Source: Chrysoporthe austroafricana
Taxonomy: Eukaryota > Ascomycota > Sordariomycetes > Diaporthales > Cryphonectriaceae
NCBI GenBank assembly: GCA_001051155.2
Contig: JYIP02000002.1
Coordinates: forward strand, 4,941,315 to 5,005,314
DNA: 64,000 nt
Direction: 5' to 3'
The notes under the pieces: generated by a model
The model's database searches: none
What the model saw: only the letters and a program-made list of their open reading frames with translations
Told to the model about the DNA's origin: nothing
Translations under genes and position numbers: made by a program
Shown: piece after piece, positions 11,576 to 23,602 of the stretch
Layout of the letters: every line of letters begins with the position of its first letter
Numbering within the stretch: position 1 is the first letter of the stretch

Positions 11576-14500
11576 TTATCTCGATCGATATTCTGGAATC
11601 TGCCGAGGGCGACGAAGGGATCGTGAATGCGGATGTGACAGGGTAAACTCGTTTAGGTCTCCTCGTGAATCGGTATCCGCATTCAGATGACCCTGCCTTC
11701 GCTCTGGTTCTGACAGTCGCTTTGGCAGCTGTCGACCCTCGACCCTGCCAGGAACATCGTCGGATTTGTTTGTACGTATGAAATGCTCGTACCACTCAAA
11801 ATCTTCGAATTGAAGCTTCCTCCCACGCTGAGCCTGGCCTTTATTGGGCTTCTCGAGTCGGTGATTGTGGTGGTGGGATATAAGCTTGCTCTCGTGGCCT
11901 AGGAATAATAATTGATCAGAATTCGTATTGCATTGATATTGCCTGAGAATTGTGGAACACTCACTGTCTTGATCATCGTTCTCGCGAAGATCCAAGTTCA
12001 GGACGAGGTTTTTGATGCGTTGTTGCTCCTCACGCTCCGCCTGTTGCTGATTTCTCATAGCAACCGCAAATTGCGAGTCGGTAGGAAGTTCAAGCGTTCG
12101 GGTCTGCAATCGGTCAGCTATTGTTTGCATATTAAAGACATGAGGGCTCACCTGTTGCTTGTTGCCCTTCTTGGTGAGCACTGAGAAGGCCATCTTGGGA
12201 GCCGGAGCCTCGGCGCTACCATCAGCTTGATCGGCAGCTGTGACAGGCTCACGGGTCCTCGCTCGAACGGGTAGCGCAACATCGAATACGGTACGTCGTT
12301 CGAGTTTCCGGGATTCTAGGCTCTCAGACATCATCTTCGCGTACTCGCGCTCGAACTCGGCGTCCAACTCCGGGTCAAACTCTTCTTCTTGTCGAGTGAC
12401 GATAATAGCCTCATCATCTGATTCCCCTGACGAGGACTGTTGTTCATCGTCCTCACCATCATCGTCGGCGCCTTCTCCGTCTTCAGATGCGGCGGAGTCG
12501 TCAGCATCGCCATCGGCGTCAGCATCCGCCATTTCATCCTCGGTTGGGGGCCCGCTAGATTCATCTTCCTGCTCTTCAGGCTCCGGCTCCTCAAGACCCG
12601 CGGCTTTCCTGTCCTGAGCAAGGACCAGTTGGAATGCCTTGCTGGCTTCCTCAAGGTTGGACGCAAGTTTCCACTGAGGCCTAGTACCCGTGTAGATATC
12701 GTGGACGAGGAATTCAATGTCCATGGGCAAGGGGTTCTTGGTAAAAATGTAGTACTAGTGAAATATTAGCTACGTCGACTCTGCTCCATATTGAGGCATT
12801 ACAAACCTGGAAGAATGAGAGAAAGTAGTCAAGTTTCTTTCCTGCAGCCCCCTTGTTGAAATAAACGCCAGATGCCTCCAGAATAAAGTAGATGAGGCGG
12901 ATGCGAAAGTAGTCATCAGGCAGGTCGAAGGGATTCAGGCGCCCTGGAACTGGCGGACCCCCGTGACCGAACGTCATGATCTTGTACATAACATCAAAGA
13001 CCACAGCGTGCTCCACGAGGCGGTAGTTGTAGATCTCGGCCAAGTACTTGACCTCCGCGATGCGACGCTGATTGTTCTTGAAATCGTTCTGCTCCAGACC
13101 GACGCAGATAGACTCGATGACATTGTCGATTACTCTGACGACGAAATCTGTTCGATACCTATAAAGGTGCGCCAACAGAGATGCGAGCAGATGAATTGTG
13201 CTGTACTTGACCTTCCCAGGCTTGGAGAATGCCTTTTCAAGAACTTGTCGAACCTAGACTCTTCGTCAGTACAACATCTTCGCATCCGTCGATCCACGTA
13301 CCTCTGCCTCCTCCCAGTGCACTCTACGAATTTGTCTCGCGATCTTATCGAGAGTGCGTTTGGACAGATCAACGTAGAGGAGCTTTCTGACAAAGAGCTC
13401 CAGGGGCGTGCGCTCCCTTTGCTGAATGGCTGGTCTCTCCGGCGGGTCAACGTAGTAGACGGCATTCTCAATGAGCATCCGCTCGGCTGGTCCAATATGC
13501 TGCACAGACTTCTTTCGCTGCAGAGTATCCATGAAAGAGCTCATTCGAGGCGCGGTCTCAGGATTGCGAAGCAAGTAGCGGCCGCAATTCTCCAGGAGGT
13601 CGCAAATTATCTGAATGTTCATCTTGGAGAAGTCATCCAGACAGACCTTGAGACAGTGGAACACAGTATGCTCCGGGACGATCCCAAACTTCGTCAGCTC
13701 AGCGAGGTAGCGGATGTTAACAATCCGAACCTGGGCGAGGAACTCTTTACTCTTGCGGGCCTGAAGACTGCGGAACTCTGCATCCAAGTATTCAATAACG
13801 CCTTTCGGGATGTCAGCCATGTATTGTCCAAGTGTGGCAACCAGCCTGGCCCAAGACGGCAGGAGATCACCCCGATTCTTGGGCACGTCCGTCAGAGCCT
13901 TGATTAGGCGGTTCCGAGATGCTTTGGAGTTCAGAAAGCAGAAGTCGATAGCAGTCTGATCGATAATCTCCTTGTGGGTGAGTTCTGGCAGGCGCAAGAT
14001 GATGGCATCAACCTGGGCACCGATGGTTTTATTTGCAATCGCAGTCGACTGGTCGTCCAAGGACGTATCGACGGGCTTCACGGCCTCGCCATTCTCTGTG
14101 GGATCGGTCTTCTTGCCGACTGGCTCATCGATCTCAGCTTTCTTCTTCCTACCATCCTCCAGGAGGATTCCTGGAACCTTGCCCTTCAGGTCGGCCAGAT
14201 TCTCGTAGAAGCGACGTTCGTCCTCGTCTTCCCAGATGCCGGCTCCGTCACCCTGTCCTCGCAGATATTCGCCTGCCTTGACAATGCCGATGGAGCCGTT
14301 GGTCGTCGCATTCGAACCGTCACCATCCTTGAGCTCCGGCATATCGAGTCCCAAAGCATCGGCCAGGATCTGCGAATTGGCGACCAGCCGCTCTTGAGCC
14401 TTGACCTGCTTCTCGAAATTTGCCTGTCGATCCTCGAAAACCTCTCCAGACTTGACATAAGCCTCCGCGTTCCTGCGAGACTGGCTGAAGATTGCTTTCT

Positions 14501-15538
14501 GGTCGCGGACTAGATGCGCCTTGACGTCTTCAAAGTACCGCTTGAGAATGTTTCTGAACCGCTCCTGTATCTCCGGAGCAATCAGGGGCGGGTCGTCAGT
14601 GGGAATGTCACCTTCATCTTGCTCTGCGGAGGCTTCTGCAGACTTGCCCGCGCCCTCATCATCGACAGCTCGTCGGCCCTCGGTGCCAGCAGCCCTCCCA
14701 ACGCCCAATATATCCCAACTGAAGGTCTTGACGAAGGTGACAAGCAAAGGGAGGTTGGCATGATCGCGATCGTGGCCCAACAGGTCCTTCAAGACCTCCA
14801 AGGGGAAAGGCTCGGCACCGCCACCCTTGCTGCTCCGAGGCTTGAGCTCTGGGGCCTTGGTAGAGGCTGCCTTAACGGTGTCATCAGGGATAACGTCGTC
14901 GAGGGTCCGAAGAGCGCCGACCAGCCATAACTCCGTAATGACACGGAGGAGGGACTTCTGCCGGAGAGGCCGTTGTTTCTCCTCCTTCTCGCGAACGTCG
15001 GGGGGTAGACTTTTCAGATAGCTCTTGTCGAGGGTGGCGATGCCCCGGCCGAGCTGCCAGCCAAGCTGCATGGTGAACTCCTCGGGACCGAAGCGCTGGT
15101 GCAGCGCACTGACAATTTCGACACCGGCCTCGACATCTCCTCCGGTGGCCTTGAGCTTGGTGAGGCCCTCGTAACAAGCAGAAATAATCTCGGACAGGTA
15201 TCTGTGCAGGCTTAGGGTCCGGATCTCCTGGATAAAGGTGGGCAGGGTGGCGGCGGTAACAGCTGTTCGCAGTCGCTTGATGAAGGCAGTGTGCTTGGCC
15301 AACTTCGAGTCGAGGGACTTGCTGACTTGAAAGAGATCTGGCCCAGAGATATTAGCCATCGCTGCAGCAGTGCCGCAGACGCAGAGGAGCATGAGGTACT
15401 CACCAGTCTCGCCAGCCCACGCGCGCTCGTTCAAGGCACGCAATTCTCCTGGATGCCGGAATGTCAGCATACGGCGTCTATATGGCCCTCCACCGCCAAT
15501 GACGCTCGGCGGCCCTCACGTTTTCTAGCGCGATCCAT
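11576..15538 (-). CDS. NMD2: Nonsense-mediated mRNA decay factor UPF2 (seven exons)
   Basis: Cytoplasmic adaptor of the NMD complex that bridges Upf1 and Upf3. Exons are 15538-15520, 15448-15404, 15337-13302, 13253-12807, 12754-12152, 12103-11965 and 11898-11576, giving 1203 residues in one consistent frame. The start MDRARK is followed by the helical repeats of the first MIF4G domain (about 20-230). Middle and C-terminal MIF4G domains span the long third exon and exon 4 (to about residue 849). Exon 5 holds the acidic EPEPEEQEDE-type linker and the EEEFDPELDAEFEREY stretch typical of the Upf1-binding region. Exon 6 carries the conserved TRTLELPTDSQFAVAMR block. The last exon is basic and poorly conserved, so its exact end is the least certain part. 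Introns 2, 5 and 6 are 66, 48 and 66 nt and have no stop in frame. Confidence 0.94.
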
Positions 15539-17639
15539 GGTCAATGGACCGGGGTGGGGTTATTGTGGTAGATCAGTAGGCCTTTGCGAAGAGGCTACAT
15601 CCGTGAGTAGATCGTGGGCCAGTCTAACTAAGGGTTAGACAGCCCGGAGCATTGGAAGCGACAATCGGCGTCAACTTCGGTAGGCATTGGGGAAACCAAG
15701 GCGACCAAGAGAGCCTTGTCACGAAGGCACCCTCAGGCTGACTGGAGCGGTGATTGCTTCTCGTATTCTTAGCCGCAGGGAGGAGAGGACAGGATGGTCG
15801 GTACCGGGAAGGAGGGGTCGGACAATGGCGCAGCTTGATCCACAACGCTGTGTCTGCAAGAGGCTTTCGTCGCAGTCTGGTGATAGGAACTCGAAGTGCG
15901 GGTAGGCGTATTGAGGTCGTAGTTGGGTAGAGTTCCGTGGTCGGCAATCAGGATGCAGGTGGACGAACCTTGCAGGTGATGACGGTACGTTGCCTTTCAA
16001 AGGACGACAAATGCGATGGGAGGTCAAGAAGCCTTGCGGCGGCAGGCGATGCTGGGCCCTGAGCAGGGAGAACTGGTTGGCTAAGCTGCAGAGCTAGTGG
16101 GGCACTAGCTCTCCAGGTGGTGGGCGTGGTGGGGTTAGCTTTAGCTACCGGGTGCTGGGCACTGGGCCCTGGGTAATTACAGCTGGGACGGCGTGGACGG
16201 TACGGACGGCACGGACGGCACTTGGGAATTTCAACCACACAGGTACGTAGGGAATTTCTACGTCTTCTTCAGCCTCGTCGTAATCCTTTACTAGCTTTAA
16301 GATGTTGATTGTTCAATTCAACCACAGACTCTTGTTTCCTCGATTACATGATACCCTCCCTGAGGTGACTGACTGGTGTCTTCATGTGAGAGGGCCCTAT
16401 ATGTGACAGCCTCTCATACAATGACCCCAATCGGGGTGTTCTCTATAGGAAGACTCACTATCGGACCATCTCCTGCAAGATGAGTGCATGGCCGGGTATC
16501 TATACAGGCAGGGAGACATCGTCGTACCTGATGCCCCAGCTGCACTTGACGTTGCTTTGCCGTTCTCGTCCCTCGTCCACTTTCATTTCTGAGATTGTTT
16601 GTGAGATGCTACTGTCGTGCTTCGGCTCCAGTAGGAACTTGTAAGCAATACAGACCGTTGTTTGTCGGTGGCTCCGAGGAAGATGATCGTGGCAACCAAC
16701 CGCCCGTAGACCGGCGGAAATGATTTCGTGGTATACTCTTAGGTCGAGAGGACAGACTGCTGTCCAAGGCTGCAGCGCTGGGTAAGCTTCTAGTCAGCAG
16801 CTAGATGCCACTGAGAGGATCTTCACAGGAGCATTGAGCGTCGGCAGCAGAGCTCTCACCGCGTGAGCCACGTGCGTGAACGCCCCATCAGCCATAGGCG
16901 AGCAAGTTCCATTATCGCGCCCGGCGAGAACATATGTAAGCCTCGTGAGTCGAGGGACCGGGGTGTCAAAAGATTCGGAACGGGCGACTCGGGCTGACCG
17001 ATACTCTTAACGTGCTGTGATGGATGAGCTTCTGCGCCGTCAGGTAGGGTCGGTCCCAGCCATGAGACCAGGGCAAGAGGCAGACACGCTTTGACAACGG
17101 ACAAGAATGCAAGTTCAGAGGCTGAATTTGTACAATATATAATGGAGAACGAACTCAACCAAACACGTTGCAGACCCTCCAATCCTCATCTTCCAAAATG
17201 TGCCGGGCCATACCTTCCGCGCCGCTGTTAGCAATGCTCAGAAATGTCCAAGATAAGAAAAACTATAAAGGCACACGCTGCTGCTATTAAATGTATCCGA
17301 ACCTGAGACCGACGTGCCCAAAAAGGATCCAAGATACCATCGCCAAGAGATCTGGACAGAAAGAAAAATGAACAGGTATTTGCCCGCTGCCGTCCTGTTG
17401 CAGCCGAACCGGGAATGCGAAACGGAAGTCCAAGGAAAGATCCAGTCTTGTGACGGTCTAGATGAAATCACCTCCGCTATGCAGAATATGAATGTCGTAA
17501 GGTAAAGTGAGATGAAATCGTAAAGCCTTTTAGTAGATGCTACCCGTGAATGTACCTGTAGTCCCACTGCTCCGAGTTGTGTCATGTCATCGTTCATCAT
17601 GATCGTCCGGTGAGAGTCGAATGCTGGCCGATTTCCGCA
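15539..17639. other. Spacer upstream of NMD2
   Basis: This should hold the NMD2 promoter next to 15539 and, at the far end, the 3' UTR of the next minus-strand gene. A short imperfect GGACGG tandem run lies at about 16188-16226. No supported gene was seen. Confidence 0.55.
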
Positions 17640-18493
17640 TCAGTAGAAGCTCGGGGCCGGGGCTCCGTAGTAGCCGTTCGCGTGCGACGCCCGCCCGAAT
17701 GAACGCCTCCGATCGGACTCGAGTGGTCCGGGGGTTCGACGATCGGCCCTCGGCGGTGCGAAGCCGGGCGGTGTCCTCCTGCCGGCCATCTCTCTCTCCA
17801 CATACATGCTGTGGCCCGACGCAATCGTCGGAGCACCGTCGCCACCAGCCAGCCTTCGTTTTGGCAGCGGCAGACGGCTGCCGCCGAGTGCTGAGAGCGG
17901 AGGGTCACGAACACCGGGCTCATCGTCAGCGGGGAGGGTGAGTTCGACTATGGGCACCAGTCAGCACGATAGACAGGAAAGGAAGTGGAGCGCTGGTGAC
18001 AAACCTAGACTATAGTAGTACTGTAGAACCTCGGGATACCGCTGCACGGAAGCCTGCCAGTCCTCATCGATGCCGTGTTTCAAGGCCTGCTGAGCGGCGG
18101 CTAGCTCACTCGGGTGTGGCGCCGCGTGATAATAGGTCGCGGCGTGGTGGGTGATGCGGTCGATGTGGGCCGTATGGGCCGCCTTGCGCCTATCGGTCAG
18201 TAGGCGGAAGTATTCGAGGATGTAGTCTTGCGCGTGGGCTCGGACCCAACCTCTACGAGAAGCGTCATGTCAGCTTGTCCAATCCCAAGATTCACGTCGA
18301 TTCCACCACCACCACCAACCTAGATTACTCGCTCGAGTGCAGATCAGACGTGGGGAGAGCCTTACCGGATCTCGTTGTAAATGCTCTGCATCATCCGTGC
18401 TTCAGCTTGGCGAATGGCCGTCTCGAGGCCCTTTGCCTCGCAATCACACGCCATTGTTGCTGGGGCGTGACATATTGCGCAGTCAGGGTCCAT
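17640..18493 (-). CDS. Conserved fungal protein with N-terminal cysteine cluster
   Basis: Unknown function; I recognise it only as a protein conserved among filamentous ascomycetes. Exons are 18493-18366, 18252-18005 and 17947-17640, giving 227 residues. The N-terminus MDPDCAICHAPATMACDCE has a C-x2-C then C-x-C pattern that may bind zinc (inference). A helical, charged middle follows (WVRAHAQDYILEYFRLLTDR and on to the PEVLQYYYSLVELTLP block, which is rebuilt exactly across the second intron). The C-terminus is Arg/Pro-rich and looks disordered. An in-frame ATG 20 codons upstream (18553) is possible, but I prefer 18493 because the conserved part begins there. Confidence 0.82.
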
Positions 18494-20520
18494 TTTCCCC
18501 AGCACTTTCTTCGTCACGATCGGCTGGTGGTAGAAGTCCCTGAAATGATACATGATTCAGCAGGCGGTATTCGCAGGGGGAAAGCAAAGAGAGTGAGTGA
18601 AGAGAGCGTGGCCGGGGTGAAAACAAGGGCGAGATGATAGTACAAGACCGAAGCCAAAAATGATTGAAGATGCTCTCATTGAGCAAAAGAAAACGCCAAT
18701 TGGCAATTGTACAGGAAAAGCTAAACGTAGACACAGCTAGGACGACAACGCCAACGAAGTCATCCCTCTCCTAGTAACATCTCAGGAAGGGGCATGAGAA
18801 GACCGTACGGTGTAGTTGAGGAGTCCTCGGAGAGGGAGGCATGTAAGAAGGTGGAATCAGAGACCCAGAGGAGAGACAGTAATATGTGGGAGCAGCTCTT
18901 AGCGGCCACCATCAGGAGACAGCAAACCGCTGCGGTAAGAAGGGCAAGAGAAGTAAAATCGAATCGATCTTCGCTCAATGCAGGCTCGCTGCAGCAGCAC
19001 CGATGGAGAGAGACGGGCACTGGACGACAGCGACAGGCTACCACCCTCCAGGCTGGCAACGTGGGTAGGGAATTGACGTGTTTATTGCACGACATGATCC
19101 GTGCTCGTGAGGGGGCAAGTCCCAGTGGTATCGGTATGTGGATCATGAGATGAGTGGTCGGGGGTTGGGGACGGGCGATGCCTCCACCTCAGAGGCCTTG
19201 CAGGAGATAATTCGAGGCCCTCGTGTGGCAGACCTCGCTAGAGAGCCGAAGCATCAGAAGATCAGACAGGGAGCACGTACAGATAGGAGAGGATTGCTGT
19301 TATCGTAGCTGCTACAACGACACGAGCAGCGGCAGCAGCGTGGACGTGCGATGAGGTGGGCGGCGAGGAGTTGGGTGGGAAGTTCAAGGGAGGTTTTAAT
19401 TTTTGACTTCCGGGGCGCCAGGTTCTAGACAACCCACATTAGCCTTGGGGAAACGTGTGTCGTGGCTCGAGCGGATGAGTGTGTCGCGACCCTTATGCAG
19501 CATCCAGGTCTCATCTTGCAGATACCCAATTAAACAAGACCCCTTTCTGGACGTTTGGGCACCGAGCGCAAGCGGGTCCCACCGCTCTTCAGAGAGACTG
19601 CCCGGAAGGGCGCCACCTCTGCCACCCCGCCTGCATCGTGGTGTATAGATATCTCACTGCCATCCACGCCCGGTTGAAGAGACAGCCTGCATGGCAACGG
19701 AATCCAGCCTGGTAAGGGAGACGAGGAGCGGAACCGGTCTCTGATAGCCACACGATGCGGCCCTCTCCGGGAGCAGACAACGAGCCGACTTTCGTTTCAG
19801 ACCCCGGGCGGGCGGGGAAGAGAAACAACTGTGAACGAGTTGCCCGGCGAGACCCACTCCGACAGAGCTCAAACCCATCGGTCGGCAGAAGACATTGCTC
19901 TTGCCGCTGCTCTGTTGTCGACGGCGCGAGACAGCGAGACATTGCTTCTGCTGAGACACACCGCCAGAACCGGGTCCGGGGGAAAGGCTCTCAGGTAGAT
20001 TGCGTCGGGATAGGACAAGCTTCTGGCTGACGGTAGCACGGCCTGTAGCCCGCAGCTCGTGTTTCCCACCGGTGCATAGAGAAACCATGGCTGTGTGGAG
20101 TGAGCGGCAAAGAGCCGCATGAGATGCAGGAGAGAGAAAGCCCGTGGCTGGTGCAGGTGGAACACGCCCAGGCCGGGAGCGTTAGGTCCGGGTCATCTGC
20201 TCTGGGGAGATTGGCCTCAGCGAACGCGTGACTGGGAGACGCGTCTGAGGCTCTCCCGTTCTCAGCACATCGGCTGAGCTGTATTCATGTCATGGAAAGG
20301 AGACATGTCGTGTAGACGGCGGGGTTGGGAGAGAAGGATGAAGTACTGAGTAGTTGGCGCGGAGAGGCGGTCATCCCCAATTGCACACCCCCTCGGTGTT
20401 AACGTAGCCGTATCTTATCGCCACACCCAGAATTTCTCCTCGAACCTTGCCCCAATATCTACCTGGGCCTACATCCACGATCTGCAGGCACTCGAGCGAC
20501 CAATTGCACTGCTGATCGAG
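18494..20520. other. Divergent promoter region
   Basis: This 2-kb spacer separates a minus-strand gene from the plus-strand MTG2-like gene, so both promoters should lie here. Open frames are short and overlapping. No repeats or RNA genes were recognised. Confidence 0.55.
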
Positions 20521-22224
20521 ATGGCACCGCGCTGCACAGGAGGCCCGCCAGCCTTCCTGCCCTTCCTCTATCCGTCTCTGTTTCTCAGCCAGGTCTCGAA
20601 GACAAGCAGGGCCGTCAAGGTCAGGCACCATGTCACTGAGGCTGCTTCAGCAGAAACGTCCTCGATATCTTCGAGGCTGAATCCCAGTCCTGATGACTAC
20701 TATATTACCAACTTCGCCGACAAGGCCAAGCTGAACCTCTTCGCTGGGGGTGGCGGTAACGGCTGTATCAGCTTTGCCCGCGACGCCTACTTGCCCGATG
20801 GCCCGCCTAACGGAGGCGACGGGGGACATGGCGGCAACATCTACATCCAGGCCGTGTATGGCGAGACGTCTCTCCACAAGCTAGCGCGGCGACAGTTCTT
20901 CAGGGCGACGAGAGGCACCAACGGCCAGGGAGGCAACAGGGCGGGGAGGCGAGGCGAGGATCTCATCATCACTGTGCCCGTGGGGACCGTTGTCCGAGAA
21001 CTCAGCCGGGAGGATCCTGAAGCAGAAGACGAATTCCGTCGGCGGACGGCACGGCTGCGCAAGTCGCTCCCCGCGCCAGGGGATGGGCAGCCGGAGGAAG
21101 CCTCGACAGCGCAGTCCTCACCCGAAGACTCGCAGTACGACAATCCTGAGATCGAGAAGTGGGTGCTGTACCCGGGCATTTCTTCCTCCGAGAAGAAGAA
21201 GATCTGGATCCCGGACCTCCCCAGGCGAGAGAAACTTTTCGCTCAACCACCAGCACCCATCCAACTAGACCTGTCGAGACCCACGCGGAGGCCTATTCTC
21301 CTCGCAGCAGGTGCTCTAGGCGGGCTAGGAAATCCGCACTTTGTCTCCCGGGAGGTGCCGAGACCGCTCTACGCCACGAAGGGAGACAAGGCCGTCTCGA
21401 TGAAGATCGAGCTGGAGCTGAAGCTTCTTGCGGACGTCGGGCTTGTAGGCCTCCCCAACGCGGGAAAGAGCACGCTCGTGCGGGCTCTGACGAACAGTCG
21501 CGCGCGGGTGGGCGCTTGGGCCTTTACGACTCTACAGCCCAATATCGGCACTGTGGTGCTTGACAACAACCGCGGCAGGCCAATCGTCACGAGCTATCAC
21601 CGTCAGGATCCGGATGAGACCTGGGAGGGGGACGTGGATGTCAGGCAGCGCACTAGGTTCACCATCGCAGACATCCCTGGCTTGATCGAGGGTGCGCATC
21701 TGGACAAGGGCCTGGGAATCGCCTTCCTTCGCCACGTGGAGAGAGCTGGCGTGCTGGCCTTCGTGATAGACCTGGGTGCCGGAAATGCAGTGGAGGCACT
21801 GAAGTCGCTCTGGAACGAAGTTGGTCTGTATGCACAGATGCGGGAGGAGGAGGAGCAGGACCGCGAGCGCGAGGCGAGAATCGAATATGACCTCAGTGCA
21901 GGAATTGACGAGCCATCGTCGCAGTGGGGCCAGGACTGGCCGATTCACTCGGAGTATCCGTCCGCACCGATAACTCAAAGGGGTCTCCACATCGCAGCAA
22001 AACCGTGGTTTGTGATTGCCACGAAGGGTGATCTGCCGGGAGCGAAGGAGAACTTCAAGGAGCTTCGGGAATACTTGACGAAGGTGACTAACGGCGACGA
22101 GCCGCATCCGAGCGGGATCGAGAAGGCGTGGACCAAGGACTGTGCGGCCATACCAGTCAGCGCCATCAAGGGACAGGGTGTGGACAGAATCATTCACTGG
22201 ACCGTGGGACTGCTGGACGATTAA
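20521..22224 (+). CDS. MTG2: Mitochondrial Obg-family GTPase, ribosome assembly
   Basis: Obg/CgtA-type GTPase expected to act in mitochondrial large-subunit ribosome assembly. It is a single exon of 567 residues. Residues 1-60 are a poorly conserved, basic/hydroxylated leader consistent with a mitochondrial presequence. The Obg fold begins near DKAKLNLFAGGGGNGC with its glycine-rich turns (FAGGGGNG, PNGGDGGHGG, GTNGQGGNRAG) and is interrupted by an insert of about 100 residues that ends before LDLSRPTRRPILLAAG. The G domain shows GLPNAGKST (about 309), DIPGLIEGAH (about 384), an ATKGD form of the NKxD box (about 499) and SAIKG (about 547). The acidic insert between G3 and G4 is common in fungal members. 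It ends convergently with the next gene, leaving only 213 bp between stop codons. Confidence 0.94.
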   Translation: MAPRCTGGPPAFLPFLYPSLFLSQVSKTSRAVKVRHHVTEAASAETSSISSRLNPSPDDYYITNFADKAKLNLFAGGGGNGCISFARDAYLPDGPPNGGDGGHGGNIYIQAVYGETSLHKLARRQFFRATRGTNGQGGNRAGRRGEDLIITVPVGTVVRELSREDPEAEDEFRRRTARLRKSLPAPGDGQPEEASTAQSSPEDSQYDNPEIEKWVLYPGISSSEKKKIWIPDLPRREKLFAQPPAPIQLDLSRPTRRPILLAAGALGGLGNPHFVSREVPRPLYATKGDKAVSMKIELELKLLADVGLVGLPNAGKSTLVRALTNSRARVGAWAFTTLQPNIGTVVLDNNRGRPIVTSYHRQDPDETWEGDVDVRQRTRFTIADIPGLIEGAHLDKGLGIAFLRHVERAGVLAFVIDLGAGNAVEALKSLWNEVGLYAQMREEEEQDREREARIEYDLSAGIDEPSSQWGQDWPIHSEYPSAPITQRGLHIAAKPWFVIATKGDLPGAKENFKELREYLTKVTNGDEPHPSGIEKAWTKDCAAIPVSAIKGQGVDRIIHWTVGLLDD

Positions 22225-22437
22225 GCTTAGTAGGCTTAAAGAGAGTCCAACAAGCCACGTTTCACTTTCGCATCATGAAATGGAAATCTGAGAGGCTCGT
22301 TCCGAACTAATGAGACTGTATCCCTGCCACCATAAGAACATCAATTTCGACATCGCATCATGAAACATTCAAGGACAGGCGAGTCCAGCCGCCGCCTTCT
22401 CTCCATCGTCGAAGCAACGCATCCTCAGCGCTTTCCC

Positions 22438-23602
22438 TCAAGCTCGACCGGACCTCCGCCCACCACGTTCTCTGTGTGCAGTCCCTGCGGCCTCCGCGAC
22501 TGCTATTCTGAAGTCGGCGTCACTCCTATTCATCTCCAATTCTTCGATCTTATCGTCGTGGGCGTTCCTCTCGCGAGTAGGCTTCAACATAGGCAGCGAG
22601 CCGGCGATAATTCCCAAGCCGCACTCGATGACGGTCCACATCACGATCTTCCCCGTGCTGTACAGGTAGTTGTCATCTGAACTGTATGCATCTGTGTACA
22701 CAGTGCGCACCACGGAAGCGACAGAGGCACTGGTGGTATAGATCCATCGTCAGCAACTGTCGAAACAGAGTCGACGAGATGAAATGGGAAAGGTTCAACT
22801 CACACGACACCAAAGCCCAGAGCCACGCCCGTCATAATCTTCGACTTGAGGTGCATCTCAGGACTCCATAGCAAGAGGGTCGAGATAGTAGCCATCGCCA
22901 AGTCCGACACAACGTCAAATGTATATGCTGTCTTGGCGAGGGCAACGAAGACGTTCGAGTCCATGCAAGTCCCTTCGCCAGTCCAGTTCGACTGGATGGG
23001 CCTGCACTTCGCCAAAAGGGTGATGACGCCCGCGATGCACAGCACGATGACGAGTCCGATCAGGCCCCAGACGATATAGATGAATCGTCTCCCCCGATCG
23101 ATTCGTTTCAGCGTGATGAGGATGCTCGTCTTGATGAAAACGAGGTTGATGGTGTAGAAGATCTGCCAGAGGAAGAGATACTAGAATACGTTCTATCAGA
23201 TCAAGATGTCGGGCAACAGTCAAAGGGCCACTCATGGACAGACCTTCTTGCCCTCGCGCTCCAGATCAGAATTGAGCTTCGAATCTGGCGACCCAATGCC
23301 GACGAATGTCCCATGCATCACGATGGCGTTCTGCACCAAATTGACAACCTGCCGGTGACGGATTAGCCTTACTCGTCCCTCGCCCGCTGCAGCACGGTAT
23401 GGTCAGCCAGGAGACTTGCCAGTGCCGTACACATAAGGTAGTCATCGTTGCCAAGCTGCTTTCTCCGGAACCTCAACCAAGTTCGGAAGCCAACTGCATT
23501 TGTCGAAAGAACAGTGAAAGCGAGTGTGACGCCAAAGATCGCTGCGGCAAACTGCCTAGGCTCGAGCATATCGGCCAGATACTCAGAGGCAAGGGCGGCC
23601 AT
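22438..23602 (-). CDS. SAT4/fungal-rhodopsin family integral membrane protein
   Basis: Seven-helix membrane protein of the large fungal SAT4 (Pth11-like) group; ligand and role unknown. Exons are 23602-23420, 23348-23244, 23180-22804 and 22729-22438, giving 318 residues. Visible features are an N-terminal helix, the conserved RFRRKQLGNDDYLM turn (family form R-x-x-GxDD), a Lys-bearing helix FIKTSILITLKRI, a C-x-P-x-x-x-x-W loop with a second cysteine (CRPIQSNWTGEGTC), the SDLAMATIST helix, and TVIECGLGIIAGSLPML in the last helix. The cytosolic tail is short and charged. Introns 2-4 have GT donors, but intron 1 appears to use a GC donor (GCAAGT) with a CTAAT branch and CAG acceptor. There is no CFEM domain. 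Confidence 0.85.

Noticed and set aside
12963..13907. 314-codon plus-strand frame opposite NMD2
   Set aside because: Antisense of well-supported UPF2 exons; no domain.
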